Shown piece after piece: positions 22,939-31,529 of a stretch of 64,000 bases of DNA. The stretch is from Clostridia bacterium. Its GTDB lineage: Bacteria > Bacillota > Clostridia > Christensenellales > UBA1242. Each line of letters opens with the position of its first letter. Position 1 is the first letter of the stretch. The stretch spans positions 1 through 64,000 of the forward strand of contig JAFTTP010000001.1 of the NCBI GenBank assembly GCA_017466725.1. Direction: 5' to 3'. Both the position numbers and the translations under genes were made by a program. Under the pieces are notes generated by a model. That model searched no databases and was not told the origin of the DNA. It saw nothing but the letters and a program-made list of their open reading frames with translations.

Positions 22939-23169
22939 TTACATTAATGTGATAAACCAAATCGTCAATAATAAGAAAATAATCATAAAGATGATTTGGC
23001 CCCACTTAAATACTATTTTTGTTTTATTGATTGATGCCCTAAACACACTTTGCATAAGCCATAATGTGATAAAAAGGAAAACGCACATTAATGTTGTTGT
23101 CCATGTTGGGCCTAAGCCTTTTTGAATAGACCTTCCCAAATCAGTAAACCAATTACATAAAAGTCCCAT
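22939..23169 (-). CDS. Small two-TM hypothetical protein
   Basis: A 76-residue protein with two hydrophobic segments ('LMCVFLFITLWLMQSVF', about 27-43, and 'IIFMIIFLLLTIWFITLM', about 59-76) joined by a short basic loop. It has no recognised family. It starts the secG-rnr-smpB-ssrA unit: GGAG precedes its ATG, two promoters lie just upstream, and secG follows after 12 bases. It may be a membrane-protein biogenesis accessory, inferred only from position. Confidence 0.6.
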   Translation of the reverse strand: MGLLCNWFTDLGRSIQKGLGPTWTTTLMCVFLFITLWLMQSVFRASINKTKIVFKWGQIIFMIIFLLLTIWFITLM

Positions 23170-23187
23170 AACTGCTCCTTTGGCTAA

Positions 23188-23279
23188 ATTATAGCATAAT
23201 TTAAGGAAAATTCAATAGTTTTTTCTAAAAATAGTATTTTTAACTATACTATAATATAACATTTTTGGCGTTTAGTCAA
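23188..23279 (-). promoter_or_regulatory. Two tandem promoters of the secG-rnr-smpB operon
   Basis: Distal: TTGACT (23279-23274), 17-base spacer, TATTAT (23256-23251). Proximal: TTGAAT (23215-23210), 16-base spacer, TATAAT (23193-23188). An AT-rich dyad lies between them. Confidence 0.6.
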
Positions 23280-23383
23280 TCAAATAAAAACTTTTTAGTA
23301 AAAATTACATAAAATAAAGGTAAAAATTGCAAATTTATTTAGTTTTTTTGGTAAAAAATGTTAAAATGTCTTAAAAGGAGAAA

Positions 23384-26095
23384 ATGGTGAAAAAACATAA
23401 CGACCAAGTAAAACCAAAAACGTTTTGGCACGCTCTGTCAAAAGAGGACGTCCTTAAGCAAATAGGCGCCACTGAAAAAGGCCTATCTTCACAGCAAGCA
23501 CAGCAAAAATTGGCCGAGACGGGAGAAAACATTTTACCTAAGAAAAAACCTAAATCGATATTTCTTATGTTTTTAGAAGAGCTTATCAACCCTATTGTAC
23601 TTATACTTTTAATAGCAATGGCTTTTTCATTTATCGTCAACGAAGTCCTTGATGGCTGCGTAGTTCTTGGCATCGTGATGATTGATGCAATAATTGGTAC
23701 AATTCAATCAAAACGCGCCCAACGTGTTGCAAATTCGCTGTCCAACATGATTAAAGTAAAAGCAAAGGTACTTAGAGATGGCGAAAAAATTGAAGTTGAA
23801 TCAAACAAACTAACAATTGGCGACATTGTATATTTGGAAAGCGGCGACAAAATTTCTGCGGATATGCGCATATTATCGTGCAGCAATTTTACAGTAGACG
23901 AGGCCTTACTTACAGGTGAAAGCATTAATGCAGTAAAAGATGATGTTGTTCTGGAAGAAAAATGTCCTCTTGGCGACAGAAAAAATATGGTGTTTTCAGG
24001 AAGTTCAGTTATTACAGGCCGTGCAGTTTGCGTGGTAGTTGAAATTGGTAAAAATACCGAAATTGGCAACATTGCGACAAATCTTAACGAAGTAAAAGAA
24101 CAAAAATCACCTCTCAATATACGAATCAGCAAATTCTCAAAACAAATAAGCATTGCTATTGTTGCTGTTGCGGTTGTAATTTTCATTATTATGACACTGC
24201 AACATTATAAGTTTAATGAAGTGTTTATTTCAGTAATTGCCTTAGCAGTTTCAGCCATGCCTGAGGGGTTGCCGCTGGCAGTTACAATGGCGCTGACCAT
24301 TGCATCCAACCGGATGGGGAAAAACAAGGTGGTAGTTAAAAACTTAAACGCAGTTGAAAGTTTAGGCAGTTGCACGGTAATTGCGACTGATAAAACTGGA
24401 ACACTTACCTTAAACGAACAAACAGCAAAGATTATAGCACTTCCAGATGAGCGCGAATTTGCTATTGGCGGAAGTGGATACAATACAAACGGAAAGCTTG
24501 AATGCAAAGATAAACAAAAATTACCTTTAATTAAACACCTTGCGCTTATGGGAGAACTTAACAATGAGGCTAAGTTTAAAGAAAAAGATGGCAAGGCAGA
24601 ATACTTTGGAGACTCAATTGACATTGCATTTAAAGTTATGGCAAAAAAAATCGGCGTAAATAAGCGCGGATATAAAACATTATCTCAAATTCCATATGAA
24701 TCAGAAAATAAATATTCAGCACTTTTCTATGAAAATGATGGCAAGAAATATTGCACAATAAAGGGAAGTTTGGAAAAAGTGCTTGAGTTTTCATCATTTA
24801 TGAATATCGATGGCCATACTAAAGTGCTTGACAAAAAAACTTTTATTAAACAAAATGAAAGCCTTGCACAAAGGGGATACCGCGTAATTGCACTTGCAAG
24901 CGGAGAAATACATGGCGACGGCTTTACAGAAAACAACATTAAAAATCTTACAATTCTTGGACTGGTGGGATTTATAGACCCAGTCAGACAAGAATCTAAA
25001 CAAGCAATCGCCGATTGTCATAAAGCCGGAATTAAGGTTATTATGATTACCGGTGACCACCCACTTACTGCCCTATCAATTGCTAAGGACATTGACATCG
25101 CGCAAAATGCATCGCAGGTTGTAACAGGTAAAGAGGTTGAAGAATACTTTGCTAAAGGCGAAAAAGACTTTGATGATTTTGTAAAAGATAAAACGGTATT
25201 CTCTCGAGTTACCCCAACCGACAAACTGCATATTGTTGAATCGTTAAAACGTCAGGGCGAATTTGTAGCCGTAACAGGTGATGGCGTAAACGACAGCCCA
25301 GCAATCAAATCGGCACACATCGGTATAGCCATGGGCTCTGGCACAGATGTATCAAAAGAAACCGCCGACATGATTATACTTGACGACAATTTCAATTCAA
25401 TTGTCAAAGGTGTAAAAGAAGGTCGAACAGCATATTCAAATATACGTAAAATTGCATACTTCTTGCTTTCGGGCTCTCTTGCTGAAGTATTGTTCTTCTT
25501 GCTGGCACTTGTATGTGGCTCAAAAGAGCCTCCACTCCTGCCTATTCAACTTTTATGGCTTAACATAGTTACTGATGGTTTTCAAGACCTTGCCCTGTCC
25601 TTTGAAAAGGCAGAACCAAATATTATGTGTGAAAAGCCCCGTTCAACAAAAGAATCGCTCTTCAGCAAGTCAATGGTGCTGCAAGTTGGCGTGATGGGCT
25701 GTGCAATAGGCTTAATTGTATTTGGCTGCTGGATGTACCTTATAAACGTTCTCGGCTGGAACGTTGCAATTGTCCGCTCTCTTGTGATGACGCTGATGGT
25801 ATTCTTACAAAACTGGCACGCATTTAATTGCAGAAGCGAAAAACGGTCTATTTTCAAAATCAATCCGTTTTCAAACTGGTTTTTCGCGGTGTCAACACTC
25901 GGATCAATTGGAATACAAATATTATTTATGGAAGTAGACACTTTAAGCCACTTACTTAAACTTGAACCTATACAATATACCACTTTATTAATCCTAATAG
26001 CCATTTCGTTGACAGCATTTGTAATATGCGAGCTGTATAAACTTATTATACGAAGTTGCGAAAAGAGAAAAATAAAAAATCCACTAGTTTCCTAG
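23384..26095 (+). CDS. Calcium-type P-type ATPase
   Basis: A 903-residue P2-type ATPase. The N-terminus has the cation-ATPase domain ('GLSSQQAQQKLAETGENILPKKK'). The actuator 'LLTGESINAV' (TGES) is near residue 184, M4 has 'MPEGLPLAV' (the PEGLP motif of Ca2+ pumps), the phosphorylation site is 'DKTGTLT' (about residue 337), and the hinge is 'TGDGVNDSPAIK' (about 630). The C-terminal membrane domain is complete. It is expected to export Ca2+ (or similar) at the cost of ATP. AGGAG sits right before the ATG. It is monocistronic, ending at a strong terminator. Confidence 0.93.
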   Translation: MVKKHNDQVKPKTFWHALSKEDVLKQIGATEKGLSSQQAQQKLAETGENILPKKKPKSIFLMFLEELINPIVLILLIAMAFSFIVNEVLDGCVVLGIVMIDAIIGTIQSKRAQRVANSLSNMIKVKAKVLRDGEKIEVESNKLTIGDIVYLESGDKISADMRILSCSNFTVDEALLTGESINAVKDDVVLEEKCPLGDRKNMVFSGSSVITGRAVCVVVEIGKNTEIGNIATNLNEVKEQKSPLNIRISKFSKQISIAIVAVAVVIFIIMTLQHYKFNEVFISVIALAVSAMPEGLPLAVTMALTIASNRMGKNKVVVKNLNAVESLGSCTVIATDKTGTLTLNEQTAKIIALPDEREFAIGGSGYNTNGKLECKDKQKLPLIKHLALMGELNNEAKFKEKDGKAEYFGDSIDIAFKVMAKKIGVNKRGYKTLSQIPYESENKYSALFYENDGKKYCTIKGSLEKVLEFSSFMNIDGHTKVLDKKTFIKQNESLAQRGYRVIALASGEIHGDGFTENNIKNLTILGLVGFIDPVRQESKQAIADCHKAGIKVIMITGDHPLTALSIAKDIDIAQNASQVVTGKEVEEYFAKGEKDFDDFVKDKTVFSRVTPTDKLHIVESLKRQGEFVAVTGDGVNDSPAIKSAHIGIAMGSGTDVSKETADMIILDDNFNSIVKGVKEGRTAYSNIRKIAYFLLSGSLAEVLFFLLALVCGSKEPPLLPIQLLWLNIVTDGFQDLALSFEKAEPNIMCEKPRSTKESLFSKSMVLQVGVMGCAIGLIVFGCWMYLINVLGWNVAIVRSLVMTLMVFLQNWHAFNCRSEKRSIFKINPFSNWFFAVSTLGSIGIQILFMEVDTLSHLLKLEPIQYTTLLILIAISLTAFVICELYKLIIRSCEKRKIKNPLVS

Positions 26096-26110
26096 TGGAT
26101 TTATTTTTTT
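26078..26110 (+). terminator. Terminator of the P-type ATPase gene
   Basis: AATCCACTAG (26078-26087), TTTC, CTAGTGGATT (26092-26101), followed by a T-rich tract. Confidence 0.85.
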
Positions 26111-26113
26111 GTT

Positions 26114-26341
26114 TTATACATTAAGTAAACGCAAAATTCTGTTGTTCATAATCATAAGAACAAGGTCTACTACCCATAAAACAAAACCAAGTCCGATTAA
26201 ACGGATGATGCCTGCTACAAGCTTGCCTTCTTTAAATCTTGTAAATGCCCCAAGAAGCCATGCTGTAACTGGAATAATTGCAAGAATAATACTTACAAGT
26301 CTTCCAAGCCCAAAATAATCTTTGCTTGCTTTTTTTGCCAT
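26114..26341 (-). CDS. Small membrane protein, two TM segments
   Basis: 75 residues: a lysine-rich start, 'LVSIILAIIPVTAWLLGAF' (about 15-33), a short polar loop 'TRFKEGKLVAGIIRLI' and 'GLGFVLWVVDLVLMIMNNRILRL'. GGAGGAAGG precedes the ATG. The pattern (two helices with a glycine-rich turn) resembles small inner-membrane proteins of Firmicutes whose role is unknown. It stands alone between two terminators. Confidence 0.65.
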   Translation of the reverse strand: MAKKASKDYFGLGRLVSIILAIIPVTAWLLGAFTRFKEGKLVAGIIRLIGLGFVLWVVDLVLMIMNNRILRLLNV

Positions 26342-26429
26342 AATTCCTTCCTCCTACAATAAATTATAATATAAATTTTATAATAGCACAAGAAATTTTA
26401 ACAATTTTTTTGGTATTTTGTCATTTTTT

Positions 26430-27197
26430 TTAGTTTGCGGACTTTTGTTTCAACTTGCGCGCTCTAATTTTATCTATAATACAATTTCCAAGATAGAAAG
26501 CGCACGTATACACAACTAAAATTACAGCATAAACAATTTGATACGGAATTGGCAAGCCAAGTTCAAGTGGGTCATTGCGCAAATACATATAATCAGCACC
26601 TGGGAAGATAACCCAGTTTAATAATACACCCCACAAAAACATCACAACAAAGCAAACCAGAGGCTGCCAAATGCGTTTCCACTCAAACTTCACCTGTCTA
26701 AGTGTCATCAAAAGTACAACCGTCACAAAACCAAGCATATGAGAAAATGTGCTGTAAATGCATGTGAAAGACATATATGTACGGTTAAGCCCAACCGCAG
26801 GAAATGCTAAAAATGCGAGCGTAGCGATCCCTCCCCCGATTACTCCGTACTCGAGAAGGAATCGCTTTTTTGTAAAGATGGCAATTATAAACACCCATAC
26901 CATAACAGAACATATGTGCATCGGAAGAAGTATTTTTGCAATGTTTTCAACAGTATAGTTTTTTTCAATAATTAAATTAACAATTCGTGACGCTATTTCA
27001 AAAAACAAAAGGATGGATGCAAAAACTTTAAACAATATGTTTTTCGCCTTCTCACTTCTTTTGTAAAATATGGCCGTAAAAACAATGCAAGCTACAACCA
27101 CAAGCGCAAGCACAATCAAGTGCCTTGTACCATAAAGATATACGCTCTTTGGTAATTCTGGGTTGTTTTGATTTGTCCAAAAGTCTGCAAATGTCAT
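26430..27197 (-). CDS. YwaF/TMEM164-like integral membrane protein
   Basis: A 255-residue protein with about six to seven hydrophobic segments. The conserved block 'ILLPMHICSVMVWVFI' (about residues 88-103; family LPLHIC) and the later 'GADYMYLRNDP' with 'VVYTCAFY' match the bacterial YwaF family, related to eukaryotic TMEM164. TMEM164 is described as an acyltransferase of plasmalogens, but bacterial function is not settled. AGGGAGGG precedes the ATG. It is followed by the small TM gene, but a gap of about 90 bases makes co-transcription uncertain. Confidence 0.75.
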   Translation of the reverse strand: MTFADFWTNQNNPELPKSVYLYGTRHLIVLALVVVACIVFTAIFYKRSEKAKNILFKVFASILLFFEIASRIVNLIIEKNYTVENIAKILLPMHICSVMVWVFIIAIFTKKRFLLEYGVIGGGIATLAFLAFPAVGLNRTYMSFTCIYSTFSHMLGFVTVVLLMTLRQVKFEWKRIWQPLVCFVVMFLWGVLLNWVIFPGADYMYLRNDPLELGLPIPYQIVYAVILVVYTCAFYLGNCIIDKIRARKLKQKSAN

Positions 27198-27224
27198 ACA
27201 TCCCTCCTTTGTATTTTTTTAATC

Positions 27225-27298
27225 TGGAGCAGGCAACGGGAATCGGACCCGCAACTAACGCTTGGGAAGCGTTCATTTTGCCACTAAACTATGCCTGC
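27225..27298 (-). tRNA. trnG: tRNA-Gly (CCC)
   Basis: The acceptor GCAGGCA (27298-27292) pairs with TGCCTGC, discriminator T, and CCA encoded (ends 27225). The D arm has AGTGGCAAAAT, the anticodon loop is TTCCCAA with stem AACGC / GCGTT, and the T arm is GCGGG-TCCGATT-CCCGT. Confidence 0.92.
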
Positions 27299-27452
27299 AT
27301 ACCTGGAGAGGCACCAATCAAGTTTACGCGAGATTAGCACTCTTGAGCGTCAATTTTATTTTATCACAGTTTTTGCAAAAAACAAATTATTTTTCAAATT
27401 TTCGTCTCAAATAACATTATTTTTACATATATAATGAGGTGGAGAATGAAAA

Positions 27453-28064
27453 ATGACCGAATTTTTAAACAAAAAGACTTGTTATATTGGAAAAAATGTT
27501 AAATTTGGCAAAAATGTTGTTGTTTATGAAAACAATCACATTGAAGGTAAAGTTGAAATTGGAGACAACACCACACTATTACCCGGCAACTTTATTGTAA
27601 ATGCCTCGATTGGCGAAAATTGCACACTGCATCAAAGCGTAATTCAAGACTGCATAATTCATAACAATGTTTCAATTGGGCCTTTCGCAAGGTTGAGACC
27701 TAAAAGCGAAATTGATGATGATTGCAAAATTGGCAACTTTGTAGAAATCAAAAACAGTCACATTGGAAGTGGCAGCAAAATAAGTCATTTGGCATATGTT
27801 GGAGACTGCGAAATTGGGACACAATGCAACATTGGTTGCGGTGTGATTTTTGCAAATTACGATGGAAAACTCAAGCATAAAACAATTGTTGGCAACCATG
27901 TTTTTGTGGGCAGCAACAGCGTTGTTGTTGCACCTGTTAAAATTGAAAATGATTGTTATATTTGCGCCAATTCCACCATTACAAAACAATGTAAGCAAGG
28001 CGACTTTGTAATTGGTCGAGCAAGGCAAGAAAATAAGCCAGATTTGGCTAAAAAATATTGGTGA
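27453..28064 (+). CDS. Standalone GlmU-type acetyltransferase (left-handed beta helix)
   Basis: 203 residues of hexapeptide repeats forming a left-handed beta helix. The sequence 'SIGPFARLRPKSEIDDDCKIGNFVEIKNSHIGSGSKISHLAYVGDCEIG' followed by 'NIGCGVIFANYDGKLKHKTIVGNHVFVGSNS' matches the C-terminal acetyltransferase half of GlmU, including the catalytic-histidine region (HLAYVGD) and the NYDG-KH acceptor site. The N-terminal uridylyltransferase half is missing and not replaced by a nearby gene. It should acetylate glucosamine-1-phosphate made by GlmM, whose gene follows 9 bases downstream; the uridylyl step must come from another enzyme. Start at ATG 27453, with GAGGTGGAG about 12 bases upstream. 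Confidence 0.85.
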   Translation: MTEFLNKKTCYIGKNVKFGKNVVVYENNHIEGKVEIGDNTTLLPGNFIVNASIGENCTLHQSVIQDCIIHNNVSIGPFARLRPKSEIDDDCKIGNFVEIKNSHIGSGSKISHLAYVGDCEIGTQCNIGCGVIFANYDGKLKHKTIVGNHVFVGSNSVVVAPVKIENDCYICANSTITKQCKQGDFVIGRARQENKPDLAKKYW

Positions 28065-28073
28065 GGATAAAAT

Positions 28074-29369
28074 ATGGGAATATATTTCGGTACTGACGGA
28101 TTACGTGGGGAATATGGCAAAGCCGTCACCCCAAGCATTACATATGCCATAGGCAACAGTCTGGCAAGACTTTGTAAAGGCAACAAAAAAGTTTTAATTG
28201 GTCGCGACACCCGCACAAGCGGAAGTACAATGGCGCTTGCACTTGCCTCTGGAGTTACAGCCGGCGGCGTCAATGTAATTGACGTTGGCATAGTTACCAC
28301 GCCTTTGGTGGCGTATTTAACTTCAACTTTAGGGTGCGACTATGGCGTAATGATAAGTGCCAGCCACAACCCTAAAAACCACAACGGAATAAAAATATTC
28401 GACCATGAAGGCTATAAAATCAACGAGCAAGATGAGTATAAAATTGAGCAAAATCTTATTTATCCAAAAGAAAATAAGTATTTAAATTTAGGCAAATATA
28501 TTTATAAACCGCAACTAAAGAAACTTTACATAAATCATCTTGTTTCGCAATTTGGTAATTTAAGCGGATTAAAAGTTGCACTTGACTGTGCAAACGGTGC
28601 AGCCTTTTCAATTGCAAAAAATATTTTTCAAAAATGCGGAGCGCAGGTTTACGCTTTTAATTGCGGTTCAAACGGTAAAAAGATAAACGTAAAATGCGGA
28701 GCGCTTTACCCTGAAGTAATTTCAAGTTTGACGACAAAGTTTGGGTGCGATGTTGGGTTCTGTTTTGACGGCGACGCTGACAGAATTATCGCATGTGATG
28801 AAAAGGGCAATATTTTAGATGGTGATGACATTTTATATCTTCTTGCATGTAATTATAACGTAGATAAAATTGTAGGCACAAGCATGACAAACAAAGGGCT
28901 TGAGCTGGCATTAAGCGAAAAGGGCATCTCTCTACTTCGCGCAGACGTGGGCGACAAGTATGTAAGTCTTCTTATGCGGCAGCAAGGTGCCTTTATTGGT
29001 GGTGAGCCCTGCGGGCACATCATCAATTCGCACATTTCTTCCACTGGCGACGGCGTTCTGAGCGCACTTACAATTGCCAGCATGACAAGCGGCTGCAAAC
29101 TTTCCTCTCTTTGTAATTATTACAAGTTTCCTCAAGCAACAATCAATATAAACGTAGCAGACAAAACTTCAATTTTAAATGCACAAATTTTACAAAACGA
29201 AATTTTAAAATTGCAAAATGAGATTGAAAATGACGGTCGAATTCTTGTGAGAGCAAGCGGGACAGAAAACAAAATTAGGGTAATGTGCGAGCACAAAATT
29301 GCAGAAAAATCCAACGAAATTGCAGAAAATTTAGCAAAAATTATAAAAAATTTAAATAAAAATACATAA
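28074..29369 (+). CDS. glmM: Phosphoglucosamine mutase
   Basis: A 431-residue phosphohexose mutase of the GlmM type. It has 'YFGTDGLRGEYGK' at the start (FGTDGIRG), the phosphoserine loop 'VMISASHNPKNHNGIK' (about 95-110), the Mg loop 'CFDGDADRI' (about 230) and the sugar-phosphate loop 'LVRASGTENKIRVM' near the C-terminus. It converts glucosamine-6-phosphate to glucosamine-1-phosphate for UDP-GlcNAc and cell wall synthesis. It is slightly shorter than most GlmM. It forms an operon with the GlmU-like acetyltransferase just upstream. Confidence 0.92.
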   Translation: MGIYFGTDGLRGEYGKAVTPSITYAIGNSLARLCKGNKKVLIGRDTRTSGSTMALALASGVTAGGVNVIDVGIVTTPLVAYLTSTLGCDYGVMISASHNPKNHNGIKIFDHEGYKINEQDEYKIEQNLIYPKENKYLNLGKYIYKPQLKKLYINHLVSQFGNLSGLKVALDCANGAAFSIAKNIFQKCGAQVYAFNCGSNGKKINVKCGALYPEVISSLTTKFGCDVGFCFDGDADRIIACDEKGNILDGDDILYLLACNYNVDKIVGTSMTNKGLELALSEKGISLLRADVGDKYVSLLMRQQGAFIGGEPCGHIINSHISSTGDGVLSALTIASMTSGCKLSSLCNYYKFPQATININVADKTSILNAQILQNEILKLQNEIENDGRILVRASGTENKIRVMCEHKIAEKSNEIAENLAKIIKNLNKNT

Positions 29370-29385
29370 TTTTGATGATAAAGCA

Positions 29386-29415
29386 AAAAAGTGGGCTTAT
29401 AAAGTCCACTTCTTG
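29386..29415 (+). terminator. Terminator of the glmU-like/glmM operon
   Basis: GTGGGCTT, ATA, AAGTCCAC with AAAAAA before and TTCTTGTATTTT after. Confidence 0.7.
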
Positions 29416-29425
29416 TATTTTATAA

Positions 29426-29620
29426 TTATTGCGTCAGCAAGTCCCCCCCCCGAATTAAATCTGATAACAGATCGTCTTCTTTAAGGTCATTAGCAATCAG
29501 CATGCGACGTTCAATATTAAAGCCTTCTTTTTGTAATTCTTTTACTTTTTGTATTCCGCCCATGCAATCTATCACTTCGCTGGCAAGGGCGATCTCAAGC
29601 GTGGTCAAAACGCTCTGCAT
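29426..29620 (-). CDS. Doubtful small gene with a G9 tract
   Basis: A 64-residue frame ('LTTLEIALASEVIDCMGGIQKVKELQKEGFNIERRM...') of unknown family, with no Shine-Dalgarno before its ATG. Near its end the coding strand carries nine consecutive G (29451-29443), exceptional in this AT-rich sequence; loss or gain of one G would change the C-terminus. Upstream, a promoter-like TTGAAA-N16-TAACAT precedes an ATG in another frame that encodes MYKDGVVEKLIQECRAF, so the region may be one small gene broken by a frameshift, or a phase-variable one. Confidence 0.35.
   Translation of the reverse strand: MQSVLTTLEIALASEVIDCMGGIQKVKELQKEGFNIERRMLIANDLKEDDLLSDLIRGGDLLTQ
29443..29451. repeat. C9/G9 homopolymer tract
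   Basis: Nine C on the plus strand inside the small frame at 29426-29620. Homopolymers of this length are prone to slippage during replication and to sequencing error. Confidence 0.9.
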
Positions 29621-29709
29621 TCTTGTATAAGTTTTTCCACCACTCCATCCTTATACATTTATGTTATCACAAATTTCAATTATTTCAAGTATTTATATGA
29701 AAATTATTA

Positions 29710-29738
29710 AAAAATCACGAATAATCGTGATTTTTTGT
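29710..29738 (-). terminator. Terminator of pepF
   Basis: AAAAAATCACGA, ATAA, TCGTGATTTTTT, just past the pepF stop. Confidence 0.85.
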
Positions 29739-29742
29739 ATAG

Positions 29743-31521
29743 TTATATCAACTTTTGCCATTCATTTAACATTAAACGCAAATAATCAAAACAGCCTTCA
29801 AATGTTTTTTCATCGGTGATATCACACCCAGCATTTTTGAGAATGGTGATTGGCGTGTCGCATCCGCCTGCTGAAAGAAATTTAAAGTAATCTTCAACCG
29901 CCCCTTTTTTCCCAGACAATATTCTGTTTGCAAATGCTATTGCGCAAATCATACCGGTTGAGTATTTATAGACATAAAAGCCTCTGAAAAAGTGTGGAAT
30001 TCTTGCCCACTCATACTTTATCTCATCAATAAGTTTAACATGACCAAAATATTTTTTTACGATGTCACAATATGTGTCACAAACCTTATCTTTTGTAAGA
30101 GGCACATCATTTTCGTTCATTGAATGCATTGTTTGTTCAAACTCTGCAAACATAGTTTGACGATAAATTGAACCTTTTACTTCGTCGAAAAGTTTGTTGT
30201 ATAAGTTTTTCTTTTCGTCATCAGATTTTGCCACGCTTAAAAGATAATTTATAAGCAACATTTCATTTGTGATGCTGGCAATTTCAGCCAAGAAAATTGT
30301 GTAATAGGATTTTGTTTCTGGTTGACATTTGCTTGAGAAATATGAGTGCATTGCATGGCCAAGTTCGTGAGCCAACGTAAACACATCATCAATTTGCCCT
30401 TCAAAATTTGTAAGCACATATGGATGATGCCCATAAATTGAATTGCAATAGGCGCCAGATGCTTTATCTTTATTTGGATAAACATCAATCCATCTTTCAT
30501 CTTTAGCGCGCTGAATTAGCCCCACATACTCTTCCCCAAGTGGAGCAACCGCCTTTTTAATTATTTCAATAGCCTCATCGTAGGTATATTGCTTTTCAGC
30601 CTTATTCTCACCAAGTTCGCCAGCCAGAGTATCATAAATGTAAAAATCGTCAAGTTTCATTTCTTTTTGCTTTAACTTGTAATAATCAAACAACACTGGA
30701 AGATTTTTATTTACTTGATTTAAAAGTGTAAAGTAAACTTTCTCATCCACTTCCTCATTTTCAAGCGCCCTTTCCAGCGCAGACGGATAGTTTCTTACCT
30801 TAGCAAAATAACAGTTTGCTTTCACTTCGCTGATGTAATTGCTTGAAAGCATATTAATATGATTGCCAAATTCACCATTTAACCTTGCAAAACTGTTTTT
30901 ACGCAGCGTTCTGTCAGCGCATCTCATATATTTTGAATAATTTGAGTTTGTAAGTGCATGTTTTTCGCCTTTTTCATCCTCAATTTCACCAAAATTGATG
31001 TCTGCATCTGAAAGTTTGTGCATATTTTCTGAAAATCCACCTAAAAAGTCCATGCCTGAAAGTAATTTTTCTTCTGCTGGCGACAAAATATGTTTTTTGT
31101 CATCCTTGATATCCTTGAAAAATTTATCATAATCTTTAAACTTTTCATCTGCAATCAGTTCGTCTAAAAACTCATCTGAAAGTGCGTGAAGTTCGCTTGA
31201 AATAAACGATGTTTCGTAAGAAACCTTGCTAAGCATATTTGAAATTGTTTCCACCATTTCATTACGCGCGTTATCGCTTACCACTTCGTCACTTTTTAGA
31301 TAAGCATAAATTTGCAAAGGATCTAAAACTTTTGAGATTGACCTGTCAAAGCATAAATAATCCCAAATAACCTCTTTATTATTAAGTTTTCCCTTATATT
31401 CTTGTAATTTATCAAGTTGTGGCTTGATTTCGTTTAATTTTGAATAAAACTCTTCATCACTAGTGCAAAGTGTGGATAAGTCCCACTTAAACTTTTCTTC
31501 AATTTCACTGCGAGTTTTCAT
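29743..31521 (-). CDS. pepF: Oligoendopeptidase F (M3B family)
   Basis: A 592-residue cytosolic zinc oligopeptidase, started at the ATG at 31521 that follows GGGGG; a preceding TTG adds only one residue. The zinc motif 'FTLAHELGHAMHSYFS' (HExxH, about residue 384) and the downstream 'YTIFLAEIASITNEMLL' glutamate ligand are intact, as is the typical start 'WDLSTLCTSDEEFYSKL' and the late 'ARIPHFFRGFYVYKYSTGM' block. It cleaves peptides of about 7-17 residues. It lies 9 bases downstream of the pseudouridine synthase gene and is probably co-transcribed. Confidence 0.94.
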   Translation of the reverse strand: MKTRSEIEEKFKWDLSTLCTSDEEFYSKLNEIKPQLDKLQEYKGKLNNKEVIWDYLCFDRSISKVLDPLQIYAYLKSDEVVSDNARNEMVETISNMLSKVSYETSFISSELHALSDEFLDELIADEKFKDYDKFFKDIKDDKKHILSPAEEKLLSGMDFLGGFSENMHKLSDADINFGEIEDEKGEKHALTNSNYSKYMRCADRTLRKNSFARLNGEFGNHINMLSSNYISEVKANCYFAKVRNYPSALERALENEEVDEKVYFTLLNQVNKNLPVLFDYYKLKQKEMKLDDFYIYDTLAGELGENKAEKQYTYDEAIEIIKKAVAPLGEEYVGLIQRAKDERWIDVYPNKDKASGAYCNSIYGHHPYVLTNFEGQIDDVFTLAHELGHAMHSYFSSKCQPETKSYYTIFLAEIASITNEMLLINYLLSVAKSDDEKKNLYNKLFDEVKGSIYRQTMFAEFEQTMHSMNENDVPLTKDKVCDTYCDIVKKYFGHVKLIDEIKYEWARIPHFFRGFYVYKYSTGMICAIAFANRILSGKKGAVEDYFKFLSAGGCDTPITILKNAGCDITDEKTFEGCFDYLRLMLNEWQKLI

Positions 31522-31529
31522 CAATCCCC

